DNA of 64,000 nt, taken from positions 248,001 through 312,000 of the forward strand of contig CBDCVQ010000007.1 in assembly GCA_965223165.1 (NCBI GenBank). The letters run 5' to 3'. Of the stretch, positions 1 to 8,351 are shown one piece after another. The stretch is from JABDMH01 sp965223165. Lineage in GTDB: Bacteria; Bacteroidota; Bacteroidia; Chitinophagales; Saprospiraceae. The translations under genes and the position numbers were made by a program. Numbering within the stretch: position 1 is the first letter of the stretch; the number at the start of each line of letters is the position of its first letter. Under the pieces are notes generated by a model. That model was not told the origin of the DNA, did no database searches, and saw only the letters and a list, made by a program, of their open reading frames with translations.

Positions 1-534
1 CCAGAATGCATATATCCACTCGCCATATCGCGCTGTAGCGGGATCTTGCGGAGTGGCCACATACCGGTGATGCCCCCGATTGTGCTCGATCTGAAAATGC
101 ATGTAGAGCGCGGGCAGAAGCAAGATCAGAGACATGATCTGCTCTGCTTTTGCAGCTCGATGGCCCAGTTCGTGGGCCACGTTAATGCCGCTCGCACCCA
201 CAAAGGTACCCACTCCCAGGGTCATACCGACGATCTCCCATGCGGCCAGCTCCGAGTACATCACCCGCCATAGAAAGAAGACAATCAAGCTGTACAAGAT
301 GGGGATATTGGCATACAAGAGCCAATCGAAGTATCGTCGTCCTTGGCGGTGGGCCACCGATGCAGCCGGCACATTGCCTCCGTCGGCCGGCACCAAGAGC
401 TCCGAAAGGGGTATAATCAAGAAAGCTAGCACCACTGCGCTATAAGACCAGACACCACCCAAATAAATCGCAGCAAAGGCAGTGGCAGGGCCAATATAAG
501 CCAAGAGATATTTCCAATCGTCCCAGCGCAGCAT
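1..534 (-). CDS. Alkane 1-monooxygenase (AlkB-type), C-terminus cut off by window edge
   Basis: The minus strand is open from an ATG at 534 to the window edge, giving the first 178 residues. It encodes a polytopic membrane protein with hydrophobic segments near residues 10-50, 72-92 and 100-120. The diagnostic histidine motifs of membrane di-iron hydroxylases are present: HELGHR at 121-126 and EHNRGHH at 150-156, followed by the AlkB-typical VATPQDPATAR. Known family role: hydroxylation of the terminal methyl of medium-chain alkanes using rubredoxin electrons; some homologues act on other aliphatic substrates. The third histidine box, expected near residue 300, lies outside the window. It is divergent from the YbjQ gene. 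No rubredoxin gene is visible here. Family assignment is firm; substrate is unknown. Confidence 0.9.
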   Translation of the reverse strand, partial: MLRWDDWKYLLAYIGPATAFAAIYLGGVWSYSAVVLAFLIIPLSELLVPADGGNVPAASVAHRQGRRYFDWLLYANIPILYSLIVFFLWRVMYSELAAWEIVGMTLGVGTFVGASGINVAHELGHRAAKAEQIMSLILLLPALYMHFQIEHNRGHHRYVATPQDPATARYGEWIYAFW

Positions 535-705
535 ATTCAAATGTAAGTCAAAAAATCGGACGAATCTCGTCTCCCGGCATAGGACAATGCCGCACCTGTG
601 CAGCAGATCTTGCTCGGGGAGTCACCTGATCGTCCTACAGTGGTGGGTGGCAAGCGTAGGTCTGGGTACGGTCGAATTGTCAGACCCATTCCATGGCAGG
701 ATGTC

Positions 706-713
706 TATCTTTG
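706..713 (+). promoter_or_regulatory. Putative Bacteroidota -7 element before the YbjQ-smpB pair
   Basis: TATCTTTG matches the Bacteroidota primary-sigma -7 consensus TAnnTTTG and sits 43 nt before the chosen ATG at 757. A TTG lies at 677-679, but its 26-nt spacing is longer than the usual 17-23 nt, so the upstream half is uncertain. Confidence 0.45.
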
Positions 714-756
714 CGGCGCTGTCCCACGAATGGGATCCGCAATAACTATACACAAA

Positions 757-1080
757 ATGTTGATGACCAATACGGAGACCCTGCCCGGCTACGAGATCGT
801 GGAAGTGCTAGACATCGCCCGTGGCAGCACGGTCAGAGCTAGACATTTGGGCCGGGACATCACGGCTGTCTTTAAGAGCGTAGTGGGTGGAGAAATCAGT
901 GAGTACACCCGTCTCATGGCAGAAGCACGCGAACATGCAATCGATCGGATGATCGCCGATGCGGAGACGCTCGGTGCAGATGCGATCGTCAACGTCCGCT
1001 TTGCTACCGCCACCGTACTGCAGGGCTCTTCGGAGATCCTGGCCTATGGCACGGCCGTCAAGGTTAGAAAGATCGCATGA
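757..1080 (+). CDS. YbjQ/UPF0145 family heavy-metal-binding domain protein
   Basis: A 107-aa protein with the YbjQ-family signatures: an N-terminal LPGYEIVEVLDIARGSTVRA segment, then GRDI, a GEISEYTRLMAEAREHAIDRM helix and GADAIVNVRF. Family members are small cytosolic proteins that form pentamers; the 'heavy-metal binding' label comes from annotation and the real function is not established. The ORF is open further upstream, but that part does not resemble the family, so the ATG at 757 (or 763) is preferred; family length is about 100-110 aa. Its stop overlaps the start of smpB (ATGA), implying translational coupling. A TATCTTTG -7 box lies 43 nt upstream. Confidence 0.85.
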   Translation: MLMTNTETLPGYEIVEVLDIARGSTVRARHLGRDITAVFKSVVGGEISEYTRLMAEAREHAIDRMIADAETLGADAIVNVRFATATVLQGSSEILAYGTAVKVRKIA

Positions 1081-1535
1081 GCACCATGGCTACCAAAGCA
1101 ATTCTCAATCGCAAGGCGAGATTTGAGTTTCACTTCGTCGATACCTACGAGGCTGGCATCATGCTCAGTGGTCCCGAGGTCAAATCTCTGCGGGCAGGAA
1201 ATGCTAATCTGGTCGACGCTTATTGCTTTTTTCGAGGAGGAGAGCTCTGGCTGCGTAACTTCTTCATCGCGGAGTATAAGCGGGCCCATCGATTTGACTT
1301 AGATGAGAAGAGAGAGCGCAAGTTGCTGATGAAACGCGGAGAGCTAAAGCGGTTGGAGCGCCGGGCCCGAGAAAAGGGGTTTACCATCGTGCCCTACAAA
1401 GTCTACTTCAACGAGCGAGGCATCGTCAAGGTCGAAATCGCCTTGGCACAGGGCAAAAAGATGCACGATAAGCGCCAGTCGATCAAAGAAAAGGACGTCA
1501 AGCGAGACCTGGATAGACTGAAGAAGATCCGCTAG
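1077..1535 (+). CDS. smpB: SsrA-binding protein SmpB
   Basis: A 152-aa SmpB, normal length for the family. It binds the tRNA-like domain of tmRNA and delivers it to stalled ribosomes for trans-translation. Visible signatures are the N-terminal LNRKARFEF strand, GPEVKSLRAGNANL, the KRGELKRLE helix and the basic C-terminal tail with GKKMHDKRQSIKEKD, which enters the mRNA channel. The start overlaps the upstream YbjQ stop by 4 bp. The stop codon lies in a CTAG palindrome shared with the stop of convergent mnmG. The tmRNA gene itself is not in this window. Confidence 0.97.
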   Translation: MSTMATKAILNRKARFEFHFVDTYEAGIMLSGPEVKSLRAGNANLVDAYCFFRGGELWLRNFFIAEYKRAHRFDLDEKRERKLLMKRGELKRLERRAREKGFTIVPYKVYFNERGIVKVEIALAQGKKMHDKRQSIKEKDVKRDLDRLKKIR

Positions 1536-3430
1536 CGGCCCACATGCACAAGCAACACGGACACATCTGAGGGCGATACCCCGCTGATCCGACTGGCCTG
1601 ACCGATGGTGCGGGGCTTGATTTCACTCAACTTTTCCTTGGCCTCGGCAGACAGCGACGCCAGTTGGTGATAGTCAAAGTTTTCGTGCAACCGCACGGAC
1701 TCCAGCCGGTTCATCTTCTCCACCAGTTCCTGCTCCTTCTCAATGTATCCGGCATATTTGAGATTAATCTCCGCGAGCCGCTGCACCTCTCGATCGTAGG
1801 TGCTGAGGTGCTGGGATACTGCCGGCAAGGTAGCAATGAGGGCGTCGATCGACACATGCGGTCGGAGGAGAATGCTCTGCAGCTTGACCTTCTGCTTGAT
1901 CGGGGCGGATGCTATGGACTCCAGATAACCATTGATGGCATCGGGTGACACGCTGTAGTTGCTAAAGAACCGGATGATGTCTCTGACCGCCTCATTCTTG
2001 CGATCCACAATTGCCAACCGTTCATCTAGCTGCTGCATGCCCAGGGCTGCCACGCTCGGTGTCAGACGAAGATCTGCATTGTCCTGTCTCAGCAAGATGC
2101 GGTACTCGGCCCGAGAGGTAAACATCCGGTAGGGTTCCTTCGTCCCCTTGTTGACCAGATCATCGATTAGCACACCGATGTACGCTTCCGATCGCTTCAG
2201 GACGAATGGCTCGCTTTCTTGGATCGCCTGATGGGCATTGATGCCAGCCATGAGTCCTTGGCAGGCTGCTTCTTCATAGCCGGTGGTACCATTGATCTGC
2301 CCGGCAAAGAACAGATTTCTGATGGACTTGGTCTCCAAGCTGGGACGCAACTGGGTCGGAGGGAAAAAGTCATACTCGATGGCATACCCGGGCCTGAACA
2401 TCCGTGCATTTTCAAAGCCTGGGATCAGACGCAAGGCCTTAAACTGCACATCCTCCGGCAGGGAGGAGGAAAAGCCATTGACATAGATCTCCACGGTGTC
2501 CCATCCCTCTGGCTCCACAAAGAGCTGATGCCTGTCACGGCCGGCAAAGCGATCGATCTTGTCTTCTATGGAAGGGCAGTAGCGCGGCCCCAAGCCCCTG
2601 ATTCGACCATTAAACATCGGTGACCGGTCAAACCCCGTCCGCAAAATATCGTGCACCTGCGGATTGGTATAGGTGATATGGCAGGGACGCTGCTCGGTGA
2701 GCGGGGGCGTATCCGTATACGAAAACTTCGATGGGTGCTCATCCCCTGGCTGAATCTCCATTTTTTCCCAGTCCAGCGTACGGCCGTCCACACGTGGCGG
2801 GGTCCCCGTCTTCATGCGGCCGGACTCAAATCCCAGCTCCTGTAGCTGCTCGGTGATGCCCGTGGCCGCTTTTTCGCCGGCCCGGCCGCCGCCAAACTGC
2901 TTCTCTCCAATATGTATGAGGCCATTCAAGAAAGTACCATTGGTCAGGACGACAGACCGGGCAGGAATCTCCAGCCCCATGCCCGTCCGTACCCCATGCA
3001 CCCGACCGTCCTTGACGATCAGACCACAGACCATCTCTTGCCAAAAGTCAATGCCTTCATGGGCCTCAAGCATGCTCCGCCACTTGCTGGCAAAGAGCAT
3101 TCGATCGCTCTGAGCACGCGGACTCCACATGGCCGGCCCCTTGGATAGATTGAGCATTCTGAACTGCAGCATGGTGTGATCGGTCACAATACCGGAATAT
3201 CCGCCTAGTGCATCCACCTCCCGTACGATCTGTCCCTTGGCCACCCCACCCATGGCCGGATTGCACGACATCTGGGCGATGGTATTCATATTCATAGTCA
3301 CCAAGAGCACGCTCGATCCCATGTTGGCCGCAGCCACCGCAGCCTCACAACCGGCATGTCCAGCCCCTACTACTATGACGTCATACGTGGGAAACAAACT
3401 TGGTAAATTTTGAGCGGCAAAGGTAGGCAA
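1532..3430 (-). CDS. mnmG: tRNA uridine-5-carboxymethylaminomethyl modification enzyme MnmG (GidA)
   Basis: A 632-aa protein of full family length. With MnmE it installs the (carboxymethyl)aminomethyl group at U34 of tRNAs, using FAD, NADH and methylenetetrahydrofolate. Visible: the FAD dinucleotide fold VIVVGAGHAGCEAA near residues 18-31, CNPAMGG with the conserved cysteine, TGTPPRVDGRT, GYAIEYD, and the C-terminal GINGTTGYEE-like segment with TSRAEYRILLRQDNADLRL. No ATG exists before the FAD motif; TTG at 3430 (or the in-frame TTG about nine codons later) is the only reasonable start. It converges on smpB with overlapping stop codons. Confidence 0.95.
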   Translation of the reverse strand: MPTFAAQNLPSLFPTYDVIVVGAGHAGCEAAVAAANMGSSVLLVTMNMNTIAQMSCNPAMGGVAKGQIVREVDALGGYSGIVTDHTMLQFRMLNLSKGPAMWSPRAQSDRMLFASKWRSMLEAHEGIDFWQEMVCGLIVKDGRVHGVRTGMGLEIPARSVVLTNGTFLNGLIHIGEKQFGGGRAGEKAATGITEQLQELGFESGRMKTGTPPRVDGRTLDWEKMEIQPGDEHPSKFSYTDTPPLTEQRPCHITYTNPQVHDILRTGFDRSPMFNGRIRGLGPRYCPSIEDKIDRFAGRDRHQLFVEPEGWDTVEIYVNGFSSSLPEDVQFKALRLIPGFENARMFRPGYAIEYDFFPPTQLRPSLETKSIRNLFFAGQINGTTGYEEAACQGLMAGINAHQAIQESEPFVLKRSEAYIGVLIDDLVNKGTKEPYRMFTSRAEYRILLRQDNADLRLTPSVAALGMQQLDERLAIVDRKNEAVRDIIRFFSNYSVSPDAINGYLESIASAPIKQKVKLQSILLRPHVSIDALIATLPAVSQHLSTYDREVQRLAEINLKYAGYIEKEQELVEKMNRLESVRLHENFDYHQLASLSAEAKEKLSEIKPRTIGQASRISGVSPSDVSVLLVHVGR

Positions 3431-3555
3431 ATTGGGTCCACGGCGAAAGTGTTGACCTATGGAGTGCTATGGCATCTACCCACGGTTGGGTGTTATATTT
3501 CTCGTGTCAGGGGTTTAGCCTTGGAAAGGATGTTTGATTGTGGGACGCGATGACT

Positions 3556-4008
3556 TTAATCGGAGTCCTTGTCCGTGACTAGATGTGCATCATTGAGCGC
3601 ATACATCAGTCGATTGATGTCTGTGGCATTCAGTTCGAGCTTGCCCCGCAAGGTGACTTGCTCGGCGGTATACTCCACCGGAGCACTGGCAAAAACTTCC
3701 ATCACCGTCTCGGGCCCGGCACCACCACAGAAAAAGCACATGCTATAAGGGAAGGCAGAAAACATAAATTCTTTGTGACTCTTGTAGCCCTCCACGGGGA
3801 TGATGTAACCCTTCACGTCAATCTCTTTGCCCTCCAGGGCTTGGATGTCCTCACTAAAGACCGGAACGTCCACCTTAAAGCCCATCAAGTCATCATACTG
3901 CTTGGTAAAGGTGATCTTGGCCAGGGTCTTCCAGGTATTTTCTTGAGCCTGCAGGGTGCCGGCTAGTATTAAGGTCAGGCAAAAGAGAAGTATCCCGCGC
4001 ATTTTCAT
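3556..4008 (-). CDS. Exported DUF3299-like protein
   Basis: A 150-aa protein with a signal peptide (residues 1-22, cleavage likely after LQAQ). The mature part resembles DUF3299: a KEIDVKGYIIPVEG strand pair, then MCFFCGGAGPETVMEVF with Cys91 and Cys94, then VTLRGKLELN. In the family the region after the first cysteine often holds a proline-rich loop; here it is GGAGPE. The CxxC pair in an exported protein suggests metal or redox chemistry (inference). DUF3299 genes are often found near FtsX-type ABC systems linked to zinc in proteobacteria, and such a pair with a His-rich permease lies 1.2 kb away. Family assignment is moderate because it was made by eye. Confidence 0.6.
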   Translation of the reverse strand: MKMRGILLFCLTLILAGTLQAQENTWKTLAKITFTKQYDDLMGFKVDVPVFSEDIQALEGKEIDVKGYIIPVEGYKSHKEFMFSAFPYSMCFFCGGAGPETVMEVFASAPVEYTAEQVTLRGKLELNATDINRLMYALNDAHLVTDKDSD

Positions 4009-4353
4009 GGTTACTTTTTAATCATTCAAAAAAGGTAACGTCTGGTTCTAACTCGAAGTTCTGCCGCAGCAAAACAAATTGACCAAACCGGGCCAAAATT
4101 ACGTTCTTTTTTCTTGCCATAGCAGCATCTGTCCTAAGCAGCTAGCGACGCTTGGTTAGATCTGAAGCGTCAGGAACCATGCATCCTCGGGGTGGGATGG
4201 CCATGGATCACTAAGCAAATAGCAACTGCCCTTGGGGGTACATCGGGCACAAAAGAGTCCTCGCCAGTCGGGTGACAAGTCCTGCATCTATGCCATTAAA
4301 CATAGCAGCTTTGACAAGTGCAGGGTGAAGGGTCATGAAGAAAGATGTACATT
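4009..4353. other. Non-coding interval
   Basis: 345 bp between the DUF3299-like gene and the repeat copy at 4354. No credible ORF, RNA gene or strong hairpin was recognised. It must contain the promoter of the minus-strand exported protein, but no clear -7 box was found. Confidence 0.5.
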
Positions 4354-4507
4354 CTAGTACATCTTATGTTGAATAATTCTAATAGGATTTTGGTGGGAGA
4401 CGAGGCCCAAAACACAGCATAGCCCTGGCTACGGCAAGGCTTTGCAACGAAGTATGCGGACCGAAGACATTGGCATTTAACAACTATTTAGTACGAAACT
4501 CTACAAG
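4354..4507 (-). repeat. Internally deleted copy of the MITE-like repeat family
   Basis: This 154-bp stretch matches the reverse complement of the full element at 59230-59460. The left part shares TATGTTGAATAATTCTAATA and then GGATTTTG and GACGAGGC. The right part shares GGCTTTGCAACGAAGTATG followed by CGGACC and AAGACATT, and ends in CGAAACTCTAC near 4504. About 75 bp of the centre and about 12 bp of the left terminal repeat are missing compared with the full copy. It ends only 16 bp before the ATG of the next gene, so it forms that gene's leader. Confidence 0.85.
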
Positions 4508-4523
4508 CCTAAATGCGGATCTG

Positions 4524-5117
4524 ATGAATAACAATGAATATATCAGTCTCTTCCAATTCTTCAACGATCAGGGTGATCGATGGAAAGAAAGGTTGTGGGG
4601 TATACTGACCTGGGCCTACACGATATCTGGAGGGGTTTTGGCCTTCATACTGACCAAATGGACCCGTCTCGGTGATAACGTCGCTACCGAGGGGCTTATC
4701 ACCAATCCTGGTCCAGCGCTTGCTGCATCGTTGTTTGGTCTTCTATTTATCGCCTTCCTTCTCTTCATGATATACGAGTACGGACGCCACATACAGGCCT
4801 GCTGGGATCGCACAGATTTTATCAAGGATTCGTGTCCTGACCTTTGGGACATCTGGTATGCCTCAAAGATTGGAGTGCAGTATTCCTTATTTGATAGGGA
4901 GGAGGAAGTAGTGCCTGACAGGAATAATGCTGTGGCCAAAATAAAAGCACAAACCGACGTCGACACCCATAGTAATTTCAAAGCCAGGCTAGAGAAAATA
5001 GCGCTGAAGTATAAGCACAAACGCCTCCCAAAACTAGCAAAGCAGCTAATGCTACTCACCGCGATTCCGGCCTTGACTTTCTTGGTTCTGGTCGTGTTGG
5101 CGTTGGCGCAATTGTAG
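4524..5117 (+). CDS. Unknown membrane protein with three predicted TM helices
   Basis: A 197-aa protein not recognised from any named family. It has hydrophobic segments at about residues 25-45, 64-88 and 173-196, with a charged, probably cytoplasmic, central region of about 85 residues between the second and third. The reading frame stays open upstream to a TTG at 4470, but that extension is encoded by the dispersed repeat, so the ATG at 4524 is the better start. It lies alone between two minus-strand genes and converges with the ABC permease gene. No homology-based function can be given. Confidence 0.6.
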   Translation: MNNNEYISLFQFFNDQGDRWKERLWGILTWAYTISGGVLAFILTKWTRLGDNVATEGLITNPGPALAASLFGLLFIAFLLFMIYEYGRHIQACWDRTDFIKDSCPDLWDIWYASKIGVQYSLFDREEEVVPDRNNAVAKIKAQTDVDTHSNFKARLEKIALKYKHKRLPKLAKQLMLLTAIPALTFLVLVVLALAQL

Positions 5118-5245
5118 TGACGACCCTTGTCGATTGCTCGTGGCGGAAATATTGGCCATTGGTCCAGGCCTTCTCAAATTTGGTATGTCCGGCCAAGGTT
5201 GTTCTGCACAGAAGATGGAAAACGCAAAAAGATCCAGACAAATCT

Positions 5246-6637
5246 TTACCCTTCCGCGAGCGTCTCAGAGATGTCGGTCCTAAAAGCCTGAATAGCCGGG
5301 ATGACCGCTGAGATCAATCCCACCACAATGCATCCCAAGAGGAGCCAGGCTTCTTGCCGCAAAAAGACCTTACCACTAATGGCGTATCGATAGGCATCCT
5401 GCATATAGCCAGACAAGTACTCGACGGAAATATGGCTCAAGGCCAGTCCAATCACGTACCCCAGCAAAGCGATGATCAGGCCCTCGATCAGAATGAGTAG
5501 GAACAACTTGGATCGACCAGCACCCATCACTCGCATCAATGCCAGCTCGTACTTCCTGTCCTTGAGCGAACTCAGCAGCGAAATGAAGATACTCAAGCCA
5601 CTCACAATGACAATCACCCAGGCCAGGACCCGCAGGGTATCCATGCCCACGCCCATCAGACTGAAGAGTCGGTTGATCTCAATGGCGGGGGTGGCTGCCT
5701 GCAGCGCCGTATTCTCGTTGATGTTGCGCTGCATGTTTAGTGTGCGAAAGTTGCGTGCACTAAACTGAACCACGATCGAGGTAATCTGCCGGTCAGGGTA
5801 GCTCAGCAAGGGCTGATCAAAGGCTGGATGTGCGTGGTCCTCATGCGCATGGTCATGATCGGCGTGATCATCATGGTCGTGATCATGGTCATCATGGGCG
5901 TGATCGGCATGATCATCATGGTCGTGATCATGGTCATCGTGGGCGTGATCGGCATGAGCATCATCCGCGTCATCCTCCGAGGCGGACTCCTGCTCCGGAG
6001 CTGCCGATTCATGATCGTGTACCAACCATATCGTCGGCGTGGTGGTCAAGATCAATTGATCGATGACGGCGCCTGTAGGGTGCAATATGCCCACCACCTT
6101 AAACGGTTGATCGGTCTCATGTGCAAAATCTTCGTCGTGATCAAATCCGTGTGCGCTGAAAAATGTGTCTCCCAAATCCAGCCCCAGCTCATCGGCCACG
6201 CTGGCACCGATATTGACCTCAAAATGGGACTCAAAAGGTACCCCACGATCCACTGAAGCATCGTACAGTTCGAGAAATTCCAGGTCCGTGCCGACGATGC
6301 GAAAGTTACGGTAGTTATCACCCAGGGACAAAGGCACCGCCTTCTTGATAAGCGGATGACCCGGCCGCAAAAATGGTGTGGCATCCTTGATGTCGATATT
6401 TCCCGTGGGCGCATCGATATGATACATGTTGCACAGGATCAACTGTAGGGGGCTGCCCTTGGCTCCAATCACCAGATCGATCCCAGCGAGATTTTTCTCA
6501 AATTTCTCCTGGAGTTGGTCGTTGAGCAGCAACAACAAAGAGATGAGCGCTACGCCGAGAGAAAACAGCGTCACACTCAAGATCATGGACAGCGGGTTGT
6601 TGACCAGATTCTTCCAACTTAACTTGAAGTTATTCAT
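5246..6637 (-). CDS. FtsX/MacB-type ABC transporter permease with histidine-rich insert
   Basis: A 463-aa permease with the MacB/LolC layout: one N-terminal TM helix (about residues 16-40), a large periplasmic domain, and three C-terminal TM helices (about 335-358, 378-402 and 432-456) with the FtsX-like stretch LSSLKDRKYELALMRVMGAG. Inside the periplasmic domain, residues 222-268 form a His/Asp-rich tract made of a 15-residue repeat (HADHAHDDHDHDHDD, twice) plus a degenerate third unit. Such tracts bind Zn, Ni or Cu in other exported proteins, so metal sensing or handling is inferred. The start overlaps the stop of the ATPase gene by 4 bp. The organisation suggests a mechanotransmission or extraction ABC system rather than a classical importer. 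Confidence 0.85.
   Translation of the reverse strand: MNNFKLSWKNLVNNPLSMILSVTLFSLGVALISLLLLLNDQLQEKFEKNLAGIDLVIGAKGSPLQLILCNMYHIDAPTGNIDIKDATPFLRPGHPLIKKAVPLSLGDNYRNFRIVGTDLEFLELYDASVDRGVPFESHFEVNIGASVADELGLDLGDTFFSAHGFDHDEDFAHETDQPFKVVGILHPTGAVIDQLILTTTPTIWLVHDHESAAPEQESASEDDADDAHADHAHDDHDHDHDDHADHAHDDHDHDHDDHADHDHAHEDHAHPAFDQPLLSYPDRQITSIVVQFSARNFRTLNMQRNINENTALQAATPAIEINRLFSLMGVGMDTLRVLAWVIVIVSGLSIFISLLSSLKDRKYELALMRVMGAGRSKLFLLILIEGLIIALLGYVIGLALSHISVEYLSGYMQDAYRYAISGKVFLRQEAWLLLGCIVVGLISAVIPAIQAFRTDISETLAEG
5857..5946 (-). repeat. Two tandem 45-bp units encoding a His/Asp-rich 15-aa repeat
   Basis: The units 5857-5901 and 5902-5946 differ at only a few positions, and a diverged third unit follows from 5947. 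Because the period is 45 bp, gain or loss of a unit keeps the permease in frame. The units encode HADHAHDDHDHDHDD. Confidence 0.9.
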
Positions 6638-7266
6638 CGCTCCAAGTTGATCTGGTTAGAAATGGCCTGCTTCAGGCGATTGTCATGCGTGACGATCAAT
6701 AGCGTGATATCATCTTCGGCTGCTTGGGATCGCAGCAGGTCTAGCACCTCCAGGCAGTTTCGATCATCGAGTGCGGAGGTGGGCTCGTCTGCCAGGATAA
6801 TCTTCGGCCGGTTGACCAGCGCTCGACAAATGGATGCGCGCTGCTGCTCGCCGACACTCAGGCGGTGGGGACGTGTGTTTGCTTTCTCCCCAATATTCAA
6901 TCGCTCCAGCACGGACTTGATCTTATCCCGATCAGCGGGCAACCCGGCCAGTCGTTGGGCCAGGGTGAGGTTTTCTTGTATGGTGAGGGCTTTGACAAAA
7001 TGGGATTGTTGGAAGATCACGCCAATATTCCGACCACGAAAGCGATCGAGCGATACCCCACCGAGGGCCGTGATGTCCTGACCATCCAGGACAATTTGTC
7101 CCGATGTGGGCTTTCTCATTCCCCCGAGCAGATGTAAGAGGGTCGTCTTTCCACTACCGGAGCTACCTAGCAACAGCCAGTGGTCCCCTTTTTGGCAGTT
7201 GATATCGGGAAAGTCGAATTCGTTTTTCCTATCGTACGCAAAGCGTAGTTCCTTAGTTGCTAGCAT
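6634..7266 (-). CDS. ABC transporter ATP-binding protein (LolD/MacB-like)
   Basis: A 210-aa ATPase with Walker A in LLGSSGSGKTTLLHLLGG (about residues 32-49), a Q-loop in GVIFQQSHFV, the signature motif RLSVGEQQRASICRAL, and Walker B IILADEPTSALD followed by the H-loop in LLIVTHD. Length and sequence place it with the LolD/MacB/FtsE class, which works with FtsX-type permeases. It energises the permease encoded immediately downstream, which overlaps it by 4 bp, and it starts 6 bp after the ROK kinase stop, so the three genes form one operon. Substrate is not evident; the partner's His tract points to a metal link. Confidence 0.93.
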   Translation of the reverse strand: MLATKELRFAYDRKNEFDFPDINCQKGDHWLLLGSSGSGKTTLLHLLGGMRKPTSGQIVLDGQDITALGGVSLDRFRGRNIGVIFQQSHFVKALTIQENLTLAQRLAGLPADRDKIKSVLERLNIGEKANTRPHRLSVGEQQRASICRALVNRPKIILADEPTSALDDRNCLEVLDLLRSQAAEDDITLLIVTHDNRLKQAISNQINLER

Positions 7267-7272
7267 GTAATC

Positions 7273-8175
7273 TTATAATAGCGCAGCGCCAAAGACGCCT
7301 GCGCTGTCTCCTAGTTTCGGTTTCAAAAACAAGGTATCAAGTCTATTGTTGAAAACAAATTTGCGAGCAGATTCGACCCCTTGCGTGTACAGCAGATCGA
7401 TATTGCCAACCCCTCCACCCAGTACCACAGCATCCGGATCGATCACGTCAAGTACATTGGCGATACCTTTGCCAAAAAAATAAATCAGCCGCTCCATAGT
7501 GGCGGTGGCATGTCGGTCCACACCCGCTTTATGCCGTTCCACGATTTCCTTCAGCTTGCGTTGTGCACCACTCTGCTCGGCGTAATACTTCTGGAGGGCG
7601 GTCCCGGAGATAATGTTTTCGGTGCAACCCGTATTGCCACAATAGCACGGGCCGCCGCTTTCGTCGAGAAAGGTATGACCCCACTCACCGCCGATGCCAT
7701 GTCGCCCACGCAGGATTTTGCCATTGATCACCACGCCGCCACCCACGCCTGTGCCCATGATCACGCCAAATACCACCTCCGGATCTGTGAGATGGTCCTG
7801 GACCACTCCCAGCTGGGCCTCAGCAATGGCAAAACAGTTGGCGTCGTTGGCCAGCTCACACTCCACCCCTAAGCGATCTTCCAGATCCTTCTTCAACGGC
7901 TGTCCGTTGAGCTCCGTAGCATTGCAGTTTTTCATGGTCTGACTATCCGGATCCAAGACTCCCGGTGTGCCAAATCCTAGGCGGGATGGTTCGAGACCGG
8001 AATCGCGCTTGAGCAGGTCTATGCAGTGCACAATCTGGTCCACGATGTGGGCATAACCCAGGTGTTTTTCGGTAGGTACACGCAGGCGGGCGATGACATC
8101 CATCGAATCACGACTACGTAAGATCACGCCTTCGATCTTCGTGCCGCCAAGATCTATGCCCCAGATGGGTTGCAT
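7273..8175 (-). CDS. ROK family sugar kinase with zinc motif
   Basis: A 300-aa ROK kinase, probably phosphorylating a hexose such as glucose, fructose or N-acetylglucosamine. Visible: the N-terminal phosphate loop WGIDLGGTKIEG (residues 5-16), a second glycine-rich loop MGTGVGGG, the conserved GEWGH segment, and the zinc site CYCGNTGCTE. The catalytic Asp is expected in ANDANCFA. The substrate-specific residues cannot be called by eye. It is the first gene of an operon with the ABC ATPase and permease; no functional link between a sugar kinase and that transporter is known to me. A second, different ROK protein lies at 43113-43859. Confidence 0.93.
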   Translation of the reverse strand: MQPIWGIDLGGTKIEGVILRSRDSMDVIARLRVPTEKHLGYAHIVDQIVHCIDLLKRDSGLEPSRLGFGTPGVLDPDSQTMKNCNATELNGQPLKKDLEDRLGVECELANDANCFAIAEAQLGVVQDHLTDPEVVFGVIMGTGVGGGVVINGKILRGRHGIGGEWGHTFLDESGGPCYCGNTGCTENIISGTALQKYYAEQSGAQRKLKEIVERHKAGVDRHATATMERLIYFFGKGIANVLDVIDPDAVVLGGGVGNIDLLYTQGVESARKFVFNNRLDTLFLKPKLGDSAGVFGAALL

Positions 8176-8351
8176 GTTTTTTGGTTAAGAGTCAAAAATG
8201 AATGAGAATTTTATCAACTTAGCGCCCCTTATGTTGAGCGCCACGCGAATTTAAATCTCTTTCCCGATTTCTCTCTTTTTCGGGACGCTGACTCACCGGT
8301 CGGCTGAGTAGGGCCATGCCCATTTCCACATCTCTCCAATGAAATATTCGC

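Noticed and set aside
538..545. TACATTTG on the minus strand as the promoter of the alkane monooxygenase gene
   Set aside because: It ends 3 bp before the ATG at 534, which would put the transcription start inside the coding sequence. Only valid if the true start is further downstream.
598..756. N-terminal extension of the YbjQ gene
   Set aside because: The extension has no resemblance to the family and covers the putative -7 box at 706-713.
5828..6256. Plus-strand frames opposite the His-rich repeat
   Set aside because: The repeat composition keeps all frames open; the minus frame belongs to a complete permease, so the others are shadows.
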